Below, piece after piece: positions 8,109 through 16,345 of a DNA stretch of 57,955 nucleotides. Every line of letters starts with the position of its first letter. The first letter of the stretch is position 1. The translations under genes were made by a program, and so were the position numbers. This DNA is from Paenibacillus massiliensis subsp. panacisoli DSM 21345 (GTDB lineage: Bacteria > Bacillota > Bacilli > Paenibacillales > Paenibacillaceae): contig NZ_AUFO01000035.1 of NCBI RefSeq assembly GCF_000426545.1, forward strand, positions 1-57,955. Direction: 5' to 3'. The notes below the pieces were generated by a model. It saw only the letters and a program-made list of their open reading frames with translations. It made no database searches and had not been told where the DNA came from.

Positions 8109-9044
8109 ATTATAAAGGACTCCAAGGTATCCACAGAAGATAACAATATTATCCTGTTCCCGAAGACGCTGGATTATTACCAGATTCAACTGACCGTGAT
8201 GCTTGAGAACGAGCGATATCAGGAAGCCATGGGGTTGCTGCGCTTTTTGTTGAAATGTCAGGGACAGAATCCGAAGCATTACGAAGAATGGGATGCACTT
8301 TTGCAATGGCTGGAAGCGGCTTTTCCGCAAGGAACTGTACATACCGAGCTGTCTGAGAATCGTACGGATGATGAGGGAGACGTCAGTGAAGAGGAGTTGG
8401 CAAGAAGGCAGGCTCACCTGAAGCTTCAGCAGGATTCGGGATATGGCGACAAGCTCCTTCGCATGGTCATGGAAGAGCCATTGTCCGAGCAGACGATGCT
8501 GGCACTGGAGCAGCTATCTTATCTTGAGCAACCTGAAATTGATGAGGCCCTGATGCAATGGCTTGAGGAGAAGCCGATGCATCCCTTGCTGCAGTTCCGA
8601 GTGCTGCAGACGCTACGTAAGCGGGGCGTGGATGGCACGATTCGCTTCAAACGGGATGGATCGGCAGCAGAGATTGACATGGATACAGTGCCACTGCAGC
8701 CGGATGATTTTCCACAACCGATTATTCGTATTCTGGAACGTGTGGCGGATCAGACGGAGGTGCATGAACCGACACTGTTTTACTTTGCACAGGAATTGTG
8801 GTCTCAATTTGTCATGGCAGTGTATGGAACGGACGATTATCGGTCAATGCTGAGTGAAGACGACAGTATGATGGATATTTGGGCGGCAGCACTGCATCAG
8901 ACCGTATCAGAGAGCCTGACAGGGGCAAAGGACGAGGAAGAGACAAGAAGTCTCTACGGCATTACCGATTCCATGCGCTTTAGGTATGAGCAGGCTTATC
9001 GATCGATGAAGCATTTTGTATCTGTTGGCATGCAAACTCCGTAG
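8109..9044 (+). CDS. ysoA: YsoA-like helical-repeat protein
   Basis: A cytoplasmic protein of unknown function, directly upstream of trigger factor. B. subtilis ysoA also neighbours tig, and the N-terminal pattern (IILFPKTLDYYQIQLTVMLENERYQEAMGLLRFLL, seen over about residues 13-47) fits a TPR-like helical-repeat protein. The protein is acidic and largely alpha-helical, with no membrane segment. The start is difficult: between the candidate promoter and the conserved region the frame has TTG 8082, which has no Shine-Dalgarno, and ATT 8109, which has GGAGAGG about 7 nt upstream. I prefer ATT 8109, giving about 311 residues. An open frame extends back to ATG 7995, but that lies before the TATAAT box. 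The identity rests mostly on gene order. Confidence 0.72.
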   Translation: MIKDSKVSTEDNNIILFPKTLDYYQIQLTVMLENERYQEAMGLLRFLLKCQGQNPKHYEEWDALLQWLEAAFPQGTVHTELSENRTDDEGDVSEEELARRQAHLKLQQDSGYGDKLLRMVMEEPLSEQTMLALEQLSYLEQPEIDEALMQWLEEKPMHPLLQFRVLQTLRKRGVDGTIRFKRDGSAAEIDMDTVPLQPDDFPQPIIRILERVADQTEVHEPTLFYFAQELWSQFVMAVYGTDDYRSMLSEDDSMMDIWAAALHQTVSESLTGAKDEEETRSLYGITDSMRFRYEQAYRSMKHFVSVGMQTP

Positions 9045-9084
9045 CCTCGGGACCAGTTTCCACTCCCTGCCATCAGGGTTGCCC

Positions 9085-9113
9085 TTGAAAAAGTTTTCAA
9101 AGTTGTATATACT
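9085..9113 (+). promoter_or_regulatory. sigma-A promoter of tig
   Basis: TTGAAA (9085-9090), a 17-nt spacer and TATACT (9108-9113), about 70 bp before the tig start. This is one of the best sigma-A matches in the window. Confidence 0.8.
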
Positions 9114-9183
9114 ATGATGGAAATTTTGTGCGTATTTTTAGCGTGAATTCAAGTTAAGATATTGTTGGAGGGGAAAGCATAAA

Positions 9184-10491
9184 ATGAAAGCAACTTGGGA
9201 GAAAATAGACAAGAACGTAGGCGTTCTTGAGGTTGAAGTGGAAGCGGAACGTGTCTCCGCAGCGCTTGACAAAGCTTTTAATAAAGTAGTGAAACAAGTA
9301 AACGTACCAGGATTCCGTAAAGGTAAAGTGCCACGCCCGATTTTCGAAAAACGCTTTGGTGTGGAAAGCCTTTACCAAGATGCAATCGACATTCTGCTGC
9401 CAGAAGCTTACGGCGAAGCAGTGAATGAGACGGATATCTTCCCGGTAGATCGTCCAGACGTAGATATCGAGCAATTCAACAAAGGCGAAACTTTCAAGTT
9501 CAAAGCGAAAGTGACTGTGAAGCCTGAAGTTGAGCTGGGCGAGTACAAAGGCGTTGAAGTGCCTGTAGCCAAATCCGAAGTAACGGATGAAGAAGTTACA
9601 GCTGAACTGGAGCGTCTGCAACAGCGTCATGCTGAACTGATCGTGGTAGAAGAAGAGGCTGCTCAAGCCGGCGATACAGCTGTGCTGGACTTCGACGGTT
9701 ATGTAGACGGCGAGCAATTTGAAGGTGGACAAGCTGAGCGCTATTCTCTGGAACTCGGATCCGGTACCTTCATCCCAGGCTTTGAAGATCAAGTCATCGG
9801 CATGAACACTGGTGATTTCAAGGATGTTGAAGTAACCTTCCCTGAGAACTACCACTCTGCTGAGTTGGCTGGCAAAGCAGCGGTATTCAAAGTGAAAATT
9901 CATGAGATCAAGCGCAAGCAACTGCCTGCTCTGGATGACGAGTTCGCTAAAGATGTCAGCGAGTTCGATACTCTGGCTGAGTACAAAGAAGATCTCAAGA
10001 AACAACTTCAAGAGCGTAAAGACAACGAAGCTAAAGCAGCACGTGAAAATGCTGTAGTAGAAAAAGTTGGCGAGAACGCAACAATCGACATTCCTGAAGC
10101 CATGATCAACAGCGAAGTTGAGAACATGATGCGTGATTTCGACAACCGTCTTCGCAATCAAGGCATGAACATTGACATGTTCCTGAGCTTCTCCGGCCAG
10201 ACTCGTGAGGATCTGCAAGGACAAATGCGTGATGACGCTGCTAAGCGCGTACGCAACAACCTGGTGCTGGAGCAAGTAGCCAAAGCCGAGAATGTTGAAG
10301 TAAGTGAAGAAGAAGTGAACGAAGAACTGCAAAAAATGGCTGACACTTACAAGCGTTCTGTTGAAGAAATTCGCGGAATCCTTGAAGGTAATGGCTCCAT
10401 CAGCAATCTTCGTGAAGAAATCTCTCTTCGCAAAACAATCGCTCTGCTGGTAGACAGCAGCAAAGAAGTAGAAGCTCCAGCGGCTGAGTAA
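9184..10491 (+). CDS. tig: trigger factor, ribosome-associated chaperone/prolyl isomerase
   Basis: Binds the ribosome exit tunnel and shields nascent chains. The 435-residue protein has the N-terminal ribosome-binding domain with the signature GFRKGKVPR near residues 40-48. A central FKBP-type peptidyl-prolyl isomerase domain follows at about residues 150-245 (GDTAVLDFDGYVDG, FIPGFEDQVIGMNTGD), and then a long helical C-terminal domain ending in an acidic tail. The length is normal. ATG 9184 follows a GGAGGGG Shine-Dalgarno by 9 nt. It has its own sigma-A promoter and a terminator about 90 bp downstream, so it is probably monocistronic. Codon use is strongly biased, as expected for an abundant protein. 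Confidence 0.98.
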   Translation: MKATWEKIDKNVGVLEVEVEAERVSAALDKAFNKVVKQVNVPGFRKGKVPRPIFEKRFGVESLYQDAIDILLPEAYGEAVNETDIFPVDRPDVDIEQFNKGETFKFKAKVTVKPEVELGEYKGVEVPVAKSEVTDEEVTAELERLQQRHAELIVVEEEAAQAGDTAVLDFDGYVDGEQFEGGQAERYSLELGSGTFIPGFEDQVIGMNTGDFKDVEVTFPENYHSAELAGKAAVFKVKIHEIKRKQLPALDDEFAKDVSEFDTLAEYKEDLKKQLQERKDNEAKAARENAVVEKVGENATIDIPEAMINSEVENMMRDFDNRLRNQGMNIDMFLSFSGQTREDLQGQMRDDAAKRVRNNLVLEQVAKAENVEVSEEEVNEELQKMADTYKRSVEEIRGILEGNGSISNLREEISLRKTIALLVDSSKEVEAPAAE

Positions 10492-10580
10492 GCTTATCGG
10501 CAACAGGGAGATTCACCGAATTACATGACAAATTACTATTGGGTGAGGTATACTCCGTTCCTGATAGTGAATGATACAGA

Positions 10581-10619
10581 AATAGGGCACGCAGTTAATC
10601 AACTCGTGCCTTATTTTTA
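10581..10619 (+). terminator. rho-independent terminator after tig
   Basis: GGGCACG pairs with CGTGCCT around a 13-nt loop, followed by TTATTTTTAA. Confidence 0.75.
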
Positions 10620-10966
10620 ACTTATGGCATCCAAACCCTGGCAGTTCAGGAGGCAAATAGTACCTGATACTACATGGGGATTCCCTATGACGGAGTGCAA
10701 GAATCCGCGGGGATTCAGTAGCCAGCATCTCTTGTACATAGGTCCATTTTGTCGTGTTATCGCCATTACGAAGTACATATACTGATTCAAAGCCTTGCTA
10801 ATCGGGCTGCCTGAATGCCATTTGCACTGCACATATAAAACATGTTTAAATATGATAAGGTCTGCAATATGACATTGGACCTGTAACATGTTAAAATACG
10901 TTTAGGTAAAATTCTGTTTCGGTTTTGCCGATTTTCATTTTACCAATGGAAAAGAGGTTGGTCACA
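10620..10966. other. non-coding stretch upstream of clpP
   Basis: About 350 bp with no supported gene. Short frames exist on the minus strand but lack ribosome binding sites and recognisable sequence. A small GAATCC/GGATTC hairpin is present near 10701. No tandem CtsR heptad boxes and no CIRCE element were seen. A clpP promoter must lie here, but only weak -35/-10 matches were found near 10875-10902. Confidence 0.4.
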
Positions 10967-11557
10967 ATGAGTCTCGTACCTATGGTTGTTGAGCAAACGA
11001 ATCGAGGAGAAAGATCCTACGATATTTACTCCCGCTTGCTTAAGGATCGCATTATTTTTCTGAGCAGCGCAATTGACGATGATGTTGCCAATCTCGTTAT
11101 AGCACAGCTTCTGTTTCTGGCTGCGGATGATCCTGAGAAGGATATCAGCTTGTATATCAATTCGCCCGGCGGTTCTGTAACAGCCGGTATGGGTATATAT
11201 GATACAATGCAATTCATCAAGCCTGACGTATCAACCATCTGTGTAGGTATGGCTGCAAGCATGGGCTCTCTGCTGCTCACGGCCGGCGCGCCTGGCAAGA
11301 GATACGCTCTCACCAACAGTGAGGTTATGATTCATCAGCCGCTTGGTGGCATCCAAGGGCAGGCATCCGATATACAGATTCACGCTGACTGGATTATCAA
11401 GACACGCCAGAAGCTTAATCAGATTTATGTGGAGCGGACAGGTCAGCCCCTGGAAAAAATCGAACGGGATACAGACCGCGACTTTTTCATGGATGCCGAA
11501 GAAGCTAAAGCATACGGGATCATAGACCAAGTGCTTACCAAGCCGACCAATTTGTAA
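10967..11557 (+). CDS. clpP: ATP-dependent Clp protease proteolytic subunit
   Basis: Forms the tetradecameric peptidase chamber used by ClpX and other Clp ATPases. From ATG 10967 (SLVPMVVEQTNRGERSYDIY) the protein is 196 residues, the standard length. The catalytic triad is complete: Ser98 in GMAASMGS, His123 in MIHQPLGG and Asp172 in DTDRDFF. The start is fixed by AGAGG about 9 nt upstream and by the conserved N-terminus. A longer frame from 10925 has no support. clpX follows after only 12 nt, so the two are very likely one operon, making a ClpXP unit. In B. subtilis clpP is located elsewhere. Confidence 0.98.
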   Translation: MSLVPMVVEQTNRGERSYDIYSRLLKDRIIFLSSAIDDDVANLVIAQLLFLAADDPEKDISLYINSPGGSVTAGMGIYDTMQFIKPDVSTICVGMAASMGSLLLTAGAPGKRYALTNSEVMIHQPLGGIQGQASDIQIHADWIIKTRQKLNQIYVERTGQPLEKIERDTDRDFFMDAEEAKAYGIIDQVLTKPTNL

Positions 11558-11569
11558 AGGGGTGGTTAC

Positions 11570-12826
11570 ATGTTCAAATTTAACGATGAGAAAGGGCAAC
11601 TGAAGTGCTCCTTCTGCGGAAAATCACAAGAGCAGGTGCGCAAGCTGGTTGCGGGACCTGGAGTCTATATATGCGATGAGTGTATTGAATTATGTACGGA
11701 GATCGTGGAGGAGGAGCTGGGTCACGAGGAAGAGCTTGACCTGAAGGATATTCCAAAGCCACTTGAGATTCGTGCAATTCTGGATCAGTATGTCATTGGG
11801 CAGGATCAAGCTAAGAAATCCCTGTCTGTTGCAGTATATAATCATTACAAACGGATCAATACGCAGAGCAAAGCCGATGATGTTGAGCTGACGAAGAGTA
11901 ATATTCTGATGCTGGGACCAACAGGCTCAGGTAAGACTTTGCTAGCACAGACGATGGCCAAGATTCTGAATGTGCCATTCGCTATTGCCGATGCAACGTC
12001 CCTGACGGAAGCAGGCTATGTCGGTGAGGATGTAGAGAACATCCTGCTGAAGCTCATTCAGGCAGCGGATTACGATGTAGAGAAGGCCGAACGCGGTATT
12101 ATCTACATTGATGAGATCGATAAGGTTGCTCGCAAGTCCGAGAATCCTTCCATTACAAGAGATGTATCCGGGGAAGGTGTTCAGCAAGCTTTGCTGAAGA
12201 TTCTCGAAGGTACGGTAGCTTCTGTTCCTCCGCAAGGTGGACGTAAGCATCCACATCAAGAATTTATTCAAATTGATACCACGAACATTCTGTTCATTTG
12301 TGGTGGTGCATTCGACGGCCTGGAGCAAATGATCAAACGCCGGATTGGCAAAAAGGTCATCGGCTTCAATGCCTCGGCAGACCAGAAAGATTTGAAACCA
12401 GGTGAATATCTGCAAATGGTACTACCTGAGGATCTGCTCAAGTTCGGTCTAATCCCTGAATTTGTAGGTCGTCTGCCAGTGATTTCTACGCTGGAGCCGC
12501 TTGATGAGAACACACTGGTACGTATTCTGTCGGAGCCTAAGAACGCGCTGACGAAGCAATATCAGAAGCTGCTGGAAATGGATAATGTCACGCTGGAATT
12601 CCAGCAGGACGCACTGGAGGCCATTGCCAAAGAAGCAATTAAGCGTAATACCGGAGCTCGTGGTCTGCGTGCGATTATTGAAGGCATTATGCTGGATGTC
12701 ATGTATGAAGTGCCGTCCCGTGATGACGTTACTACTTGCATCATTAATGAGAAAGTCGTTCAGGATAAGATGGCTCCCGAGCTTCGTGGTGCCGACAAAG
12801 ATAAAACACAAGAAGAGAGCGCCTAA
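11570..12826 (+). CDS. clpX: ATP-dependent Clp protease ATP-binding subunit ClpX
   Basis: An AAA+ unfoldase that recognises substrates and feeds them to ClpP. The 418-residue protein has an N-terminal C4 zinc-binding domain (CSFCGKS and YICDECIELC, residues 15-43). The AAA+ module follows with Walker A GPTGSGKT near 119, Walker B IIYIDEIDK, sensor motifs, and the IGF-type ClpP-docking loop (KVIGFNAS). ATG 11570 follows AAGGGGTGG by a few nt. Its position 12 nt after clpP points to co-transcription. The C-terminal end is normal. Confidence 0.98.
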   Translation: MFKFNDEKGQLKCSFCGKSQEQVRKLVAGPGVYICDECIELCTEIVEEELGHEEELDLKDIPKPLEIRAILDQYVIGQDQAKKSLSVAVYNHYKRINTQSKADDVELTKSNILMLGPTGSGKTLLAQTMAKILNVPFAIADATSLTEAGYVGEDVENILLKLIQAADYDVEKAERGIIYIDEIDKVARKSENPSITRDVSGEGVQQALLKILEGTVASVPPQGGRKHPHQEFIQIDTTNILFICGGAFDGLEQMIKRRIGKKVIGFNASADQKDLKPGEYLQMVLPEDLLKFGLIPEFVGRLPVISTLEPLDENTLVRILSEPKNALTKQYQKLLEMDNVTLEFQQDALEAIAKEAIKRNTGARGLRAIIEGIMLDVMYEVPSRDDVTTCIINEKVVQDKMAPELRGADKDKTQEESA

Positions 12827-12939
12827 GACAGTAACTTTCGCGACCTCGATAACATGAGCCTGCCATCCTCCACGTTTCGCCCGCTTTGACGTCTAAGCGG
12901 GCGGGGGTGGAGCTTTGGTATTATGGGAGAGATATGACC

Positions 12940-14064
12940 ATGTTCTTAAGACAAGACACCCGTCCCGTCAAAGTCGGCAATCTGACCATTGGCGGAAGCA
13001 ACGAAGTGATCATTCAGAGTATGTGTACGACGAAGACAGCTGACGTACAGGCTACCGTAGCTGAAATTCTGCGCTTGGAGGAGGCCGGCTGTCAGATTGT
13101 TCGGGTAACTGTCAACAATGAAGAGGCTGCCGCCGCCATCAAAGAGATCAAGAAGCAAATTCATATTCCTCTTGTTGCGGATATTCATTTTAACTACAAG
13201 CTCGCTCTGCTTGCCATTGAGAACGGCATCGACAAGGTACGGATCAATCCCGGAAATATCGGCCGTCGTGAGAAGGTTGAGGCAGTCGTTAAGGCTTGTA
13301 AGGAGAAGGGGATTCCGATTCGGATCGGAGTCAATGCAGGTTCCCTGGAGCAGCATTTGCTGGACAAATACGGCTACCCTACGCCTGATGCGATGGTGGA
13401 GAGTGCCCTCTTTCACATTAACATTCTGGAGGAGCTGGACTTCCACGATATTATCGTGTCTCTGAAGGCATCGGATGTGCCGATGGCGATTGAGGCATAC
13501 ACGAAGGCTGCTAAAATCATCCCTTACCCGCTGCATTTGGGTATTACCGAAGCAGGAACACTGTTTACAGGGACTGTGAAGAGTGCGGCCGGGATGGGAG
13601 CTCTGCTTTCTGCAGGTATCGGCTCGACGATGCGTATCTCGCTCAGTGCTGATCCTGTCGAGGAGGTTAAGGTGGCTCGTGAGCTGCTGAAGACATTTGG
13701 GCTGATTACCAACGCAGCGACGCTCATCTCCTGCCCCACCTGCGGGCGACTGGATATTGACTTGTTCTCCATCGCCAACGAGGTTGAGGATTATATTGCC
13801 AAGCTGAAGGTACCCATCAAGGTATCCGTGCTGGGCTGTGCGGTGAATGGACCTGGTGAAGCGAAGGAAGCGGATATCGGAATTGCCGGAGCACGCGGCG
13901 AGGGTCTGCTATTCCGTTACGGACAGATGATTCGCAAGGTTCCTGAGGCCGATATGGTAGACGAGTTGAAGAAAGAGATTGATATTATCGTCAAGGCCTA
14001 TGAGGAGACCGGCGAGATTCCGGGACGTAAGGAACGGCACGGTCATCAAAAGCAAGAGGCTTGA
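12940..14064 (+). CDS. ispG: (E)-4-hydroxy-3-methylbut-2-enyl-diphosphate synthase (IspG/GcpE)
   Basis: Converts methylerythritol cyclodiphosphate to HMBPP, the next-to-last step of the MEP isoprenoid pathway. The protein is about 374 residues from ATG 12940. Family motifs are clear: RPVKVGNLTIGG at the N-terminus, VADIHFNYK and VRINPGNIG in the TIM barrel, and the [4Fe-4S] ligands in ISCPTCGR and VLGCAVNGPGE. GGGAGA lies 9 nt before ATG 12940. ATG 12934, two codons earlier, has too short a spacing. It sits between clpX and lonB, which are adjacent in B. subtilis, so isoprenoid synthesis has been placed inside the protease block. Confidence 0.96.
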   Translation: MFLRQDTRPVKVGNLTIGGSNEVIIQSMCTTKTADVQATVAEILRLEEAGCQIVRVTVNNEEAAAAIKEIKKQIHIPLVADIHFNYKLALLAIENGIDKVRINPGNIGRREKVEAVVKACKEKGIPIRIGVNAGSLEQHLLDKYGYPTPDAMVESALFHINILEELDFHDIIVSLKASDVPMAIEAYTKAAKIIPYPLHLGITEAGTLFTGTVKSAAGMGALLSAGIGSTMRISLSADPVEEVKVARELLKTFGLITNAATLISCPTCGRLDIDLFSIANEVEDYIAKLKVPIKVSVLGCAVNGPGEAKEADIGIAGARGEGLLFRYGQMIRKVPEADMVDELKKEIDIIVKAYEETGEIPGRKERHGHQKQEA

Positions 14065-14141
14065 GGATGGAGCGAGTGCTTGTGCTGGACGTGGCTTGTG
14101 AACTAATACATTAAATATCTGCCGGATTGGCTATAGATAAA

Positions 14142-14183
14142 TGTGACTCTAACAGCTGTATACGTCGCTGTTCTTGAGTCACA
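14142..14183 (+). other. long RNA hairpin between ispG and lonB
   Basis: TGTGACTC (14142-14149) pairs perfectly with GAGTCACA (14176-14183), and inside it AACAGC pairs with GCTGTT, giving about 14 bp with a small internal bulge and a 10-nt loop. No T tract follows, so it does not look like a terminator. A separate terminator lies 50 nt further on. It may be a 3' UTR processing or stability element, or part of a small RNA. Confidence 0.5.
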
Positions 14184-14230
14184 ACCGCATATGAGCGGGC
14201 TGCTAGGTTCAGTTGCAGCTTGTTATATTG

Positions 14231-14268
14231 AAGAAGCATGTGAGTAGCTCGCATGCTTCTTTGCTTTG
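14231..14268 (+). terminator. rho-independent terminator between ispG and lonB
   Basis: AAGAAGCATG (14231-14240) pairs perfectly with CATGCTTCTT (14252-14261) around an 11-nt loop, then TGCTTTG. It separates clpP-clpX-ispG from lonB. Confidence 0.75.
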
Positions 14269-14387
14269 TTACCATCTCTGTTATCATCTCTGTTGCCACT
14301 TCTATCTATCACCTCCGTTTTTGCTACGTCATTCACCTTTGACATCTCCCCCTATTTTCTCTGTCTGTAACTTCTTTTGTGTGTATC

Positions 14388-14416
14388 GTTTAGAGGTCGA
14401 TGAAAAGGAAATAATG
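14388..14416 (+). promoter_or_regulatory. candidate forespore (sigma-F/sigma-G class) promoter of lonB
   Basis: GTTTA (14388-14392) fits the sigma-F -35 pattern GYWTA. GGAAATAATG (14407-14416) fits the -10 pattern GGnnAnAMT at every defined position, with a 14-nt spacer. It is about 50 bp before the lonB start. LonB in B. subtilis is known to be made in the forespore under sigma-F, which makes the match more credible. Confidence 0.5.
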
Positions 14417-14466
14417 GTTGTCATAGACGATCCCTGCAGACAGGGAGTAAAACGGAGGAATGACAA

Positions 14467-16176
14467 ATGGATTTCACTATGATTATCATGCTCGTGCAGT
14501 TGTTCTTTGGAATTGTAATCGGATTGTACTTTTGGAATTTGCTTCGCAGCCAGAAGACCAATCGGGGCGCTGTGGATCGAGAATCACGTAAGGAATTGGA
14601 TAAGCTAAGAAAGCTGCGTTCCATCTCATTGACCAAGCCTTTGGCTGAACGTACTCGCCCTGCGGCTATTCAAGATATTGTGGGACAGAAGGATGGGCTA
14701 CGTGCGCTCAAGGCAGCACTATGCAGCGCGAATCCTCAGCATGTCATTATTTATGGGCCTCCTGGAGTTGGTAAGACAGCCGCCGCTCGTGTTGTCTTGG
14801 AGGAAGCGAAGAAGAATCCGTCCTCTCCATTTCGGGCAGATGCAAAGTTCACTGAAATTGATGCAACGACGGCGAGATTTGATGAACGCGGAATTGCTGA
14901 TCCACTCATTGGCTCTGTTCATGACCCCATTTATCAAGGAGCTGGCGCGATGGGAGTGGCTGGAATTCCCCAGCCGAAGCCGGGTGCGGTTACGAAGGCC
15001 CATGGCGGCATATTGTTCATAGATGAGATTGGAGAGCTGCACCCAACCCAGATGAACAAATTGTTGAAAGTGCTGGAAGATCGTAAAGTATTTTTGGAGA
15101 GTGCATATTATAATTCTGAAGATACGCATACACCTGCGTACATTCATGATATTTTCCAGAATGGCTTACCAGCGGATTTTCGTATGGTCGGGGCAACGAC
15201 ACGTTCTCCACACGAGCTACCGCCAGCGCTTCGCTCCCGCTGCATGGAGATTTACTTTCGCTCGCTGCTGCCGGAGGAGATCGGGCGGATCGCGGAGGAC
15301 GCTGTATCCAAGCTGAGCTTCGAGCCTTGTCCTGAAGCCGTGAAGGTGGTACAACGCTATGCCACGAACGGAAGAGAAGCGGTGAACATGATTCAATTGG
15401 CTGCTGGGATCGCACTGACAGAGCAACGCAATACGCTGCATCCAGATGATCTGGAATGGGTCGCTGGCAGCAGTCAGATCCAGCCACGTCCCGACCGGAA
15501 GGTGCCTTCCCGTCCACAGGTAGGCTTTGTGAATGGACTTGCGGTCTATGGACCGAATCTAGGTATGCTGCTGGAGATTGAGGTTACGGCCGTTCCTGTG
15601 CCCAGAGGACAGGGAAACTATAATATTACTGGTGTAGTGGATGAAGAAGAGATCGGGGGCGGCTCACGAACGCTGCGGCGCAAGAGTATGGCTAAAGGCT
15701 CTGTGGAAAACGTACTCACAGTATTGCGGACCTGTGGGCTACGGCCTGAGGATTATGAGCTGCACATCAATTTCCCGGGTGGAACACCAATTGATGGACC
15801 ATCAGCTGGCATTGCCATGGCTACGGCCATCACATCTGCCATTCGGAATATTCCGATTGATCATGAGCTGGCCATGACTGGAGAGGTCAGTATACATGGC
15901 AGAATCAAGCCGATAGGCGGAGTGCTGGCGAAGATTGAAGCAGCCGTGCAAGCTGGCGCCAAGCGTGTCATCATTCCGCTGGATAACTGGCAGAGCTCTT
16001 TTGATAAGCTAGCGGATTTACAGGTTATTCCCGTGCAGTCCGTAGATGAAGCCTTCGGACATATTTTCGGGGAAGCATGGAATCCAGAGCAGGAAGCAAC
16101 AGCGCCCATGGAGAATTTTTTGCCAGCAAGAACGAGCTTTTTACAGGCAGAAGGGCCGCAGGGAAGCAGCATGTGA
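14467..16176 (+). CDS. lonB: Lon-like ATP-dependent protease LonB
   Basis: A membrane-anchored AAA+ serine protease of spore formers. The 569-residue protein has one N-terminal membrane segment (IIMLVQLFFGIVIGLYFW, about residues 5-23). An AAA+ domain follows with Walker A GPPGVGKT and Walker B GGILFIDEIGEL, and then the C-terminal Lon protease domain. The Ser-Lys dyad is present: Ser446 in DGPSAG and Lys489 in GGVLAKIEAA, 43 residues apart as in LonA. It lacks the large N-terminal LonA substrate domain, as expected for LonB. ATG 14467 follows ACGGAGGA by about 6 nt. An upstream terminator and the sigma-F-like promoter suggest separate, sporulation-stage expression. Confidence 0.96.
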   Translation: MDFTMIIMLVQLFFGIVIGLYFWNLLRSQKTNRGAVDRESRKELDKLRKLRSISLTKPLAERTRPAAIQDIVGQKDGLRALKAALCSANPQHVIIYGPPGVGKTAAARVVLEEAKKNPSSPFRADAKFTEIDATTARFDERGIADPLIGSVHDPIYQGAGAMGVAGIPQPKPGAVTKAHGGILFIDEIGELHPTQMNKLLKVLEDRKVFLESAYYNSEDTHTPAYIHDIFQNGLPADFRMVGATTRSPHELPPALRSRCMEIYFRSLLPEEIGRIAEDAVSKLSFEPCPEAVKVVQRYATNGREAVNMIQLAAGIALTEQRNTLHPDDLEWVAGSSQIQPRPDRKVPSRPQVGFVNGLAVYGPNLGMLLEIEVTAVPVPRGQGNYNITGVVDEEEIGGGSRTLRRKSMAKGSVENVLTVLRTCGLRPEDYELHINFPGGTPIDGPSAGIAMATAITSAIRNIPIDHELAMTGEVSIHGRIKPIGGVLAKIEAAVQAGAKRVIIPLDNWQSSFDKLADLQVIPVQSVDEAFGHIFGEAWNPEQEATAPMENFLPARTSFLQAEGPQGSSM

Positions 16177-16207
16177 GTTCCTATTTGGCATAGATGGGTG
16201 CCTCTCA

Positions 16208-16237
16208 TTGGTTTTTCCATGAAACATTTGTTAAAAT
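16208..16237 (+). promoter_or_regulatory. candidate sigma-A promoter of lonA
   Basis: TTGGTT (16208-16213), an 18-nt spacer and TAAAAT (16232-16237), about 110 bp before the lonA start. Confidence 0.5.
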
Positions 16238-16345
16238 AGCAATAATGACAACCTGGGCATCTTGTATGTGAGGTATTTCGGCTTATCGATATAGGCCTGA
16301 GGGTACATGATGCTGAACCTGAGAACCATTGGAGGTGCGAAAGCG

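Noticed and set aside
9154..10503. Long minus-strand open frame opposite tig (449 codons)
   Set aside because: It is a shadow of the strongly biased tig codons. The predicted protein is Phe/His-rich and family-less, and tig on the plus strand is certain.
10513..10889. Minus-strand short frames between tig and clpP
   Set aside because: No ribosome binding site, no recognisable sequence, and one overlaps the tig terminator.
10620..10966. CtsR or CIRCE operator before clpP
   Set aside because: No GGTCAAA-type tandem heptads and no TTAGCACTC inverted repeat are present on either strand.
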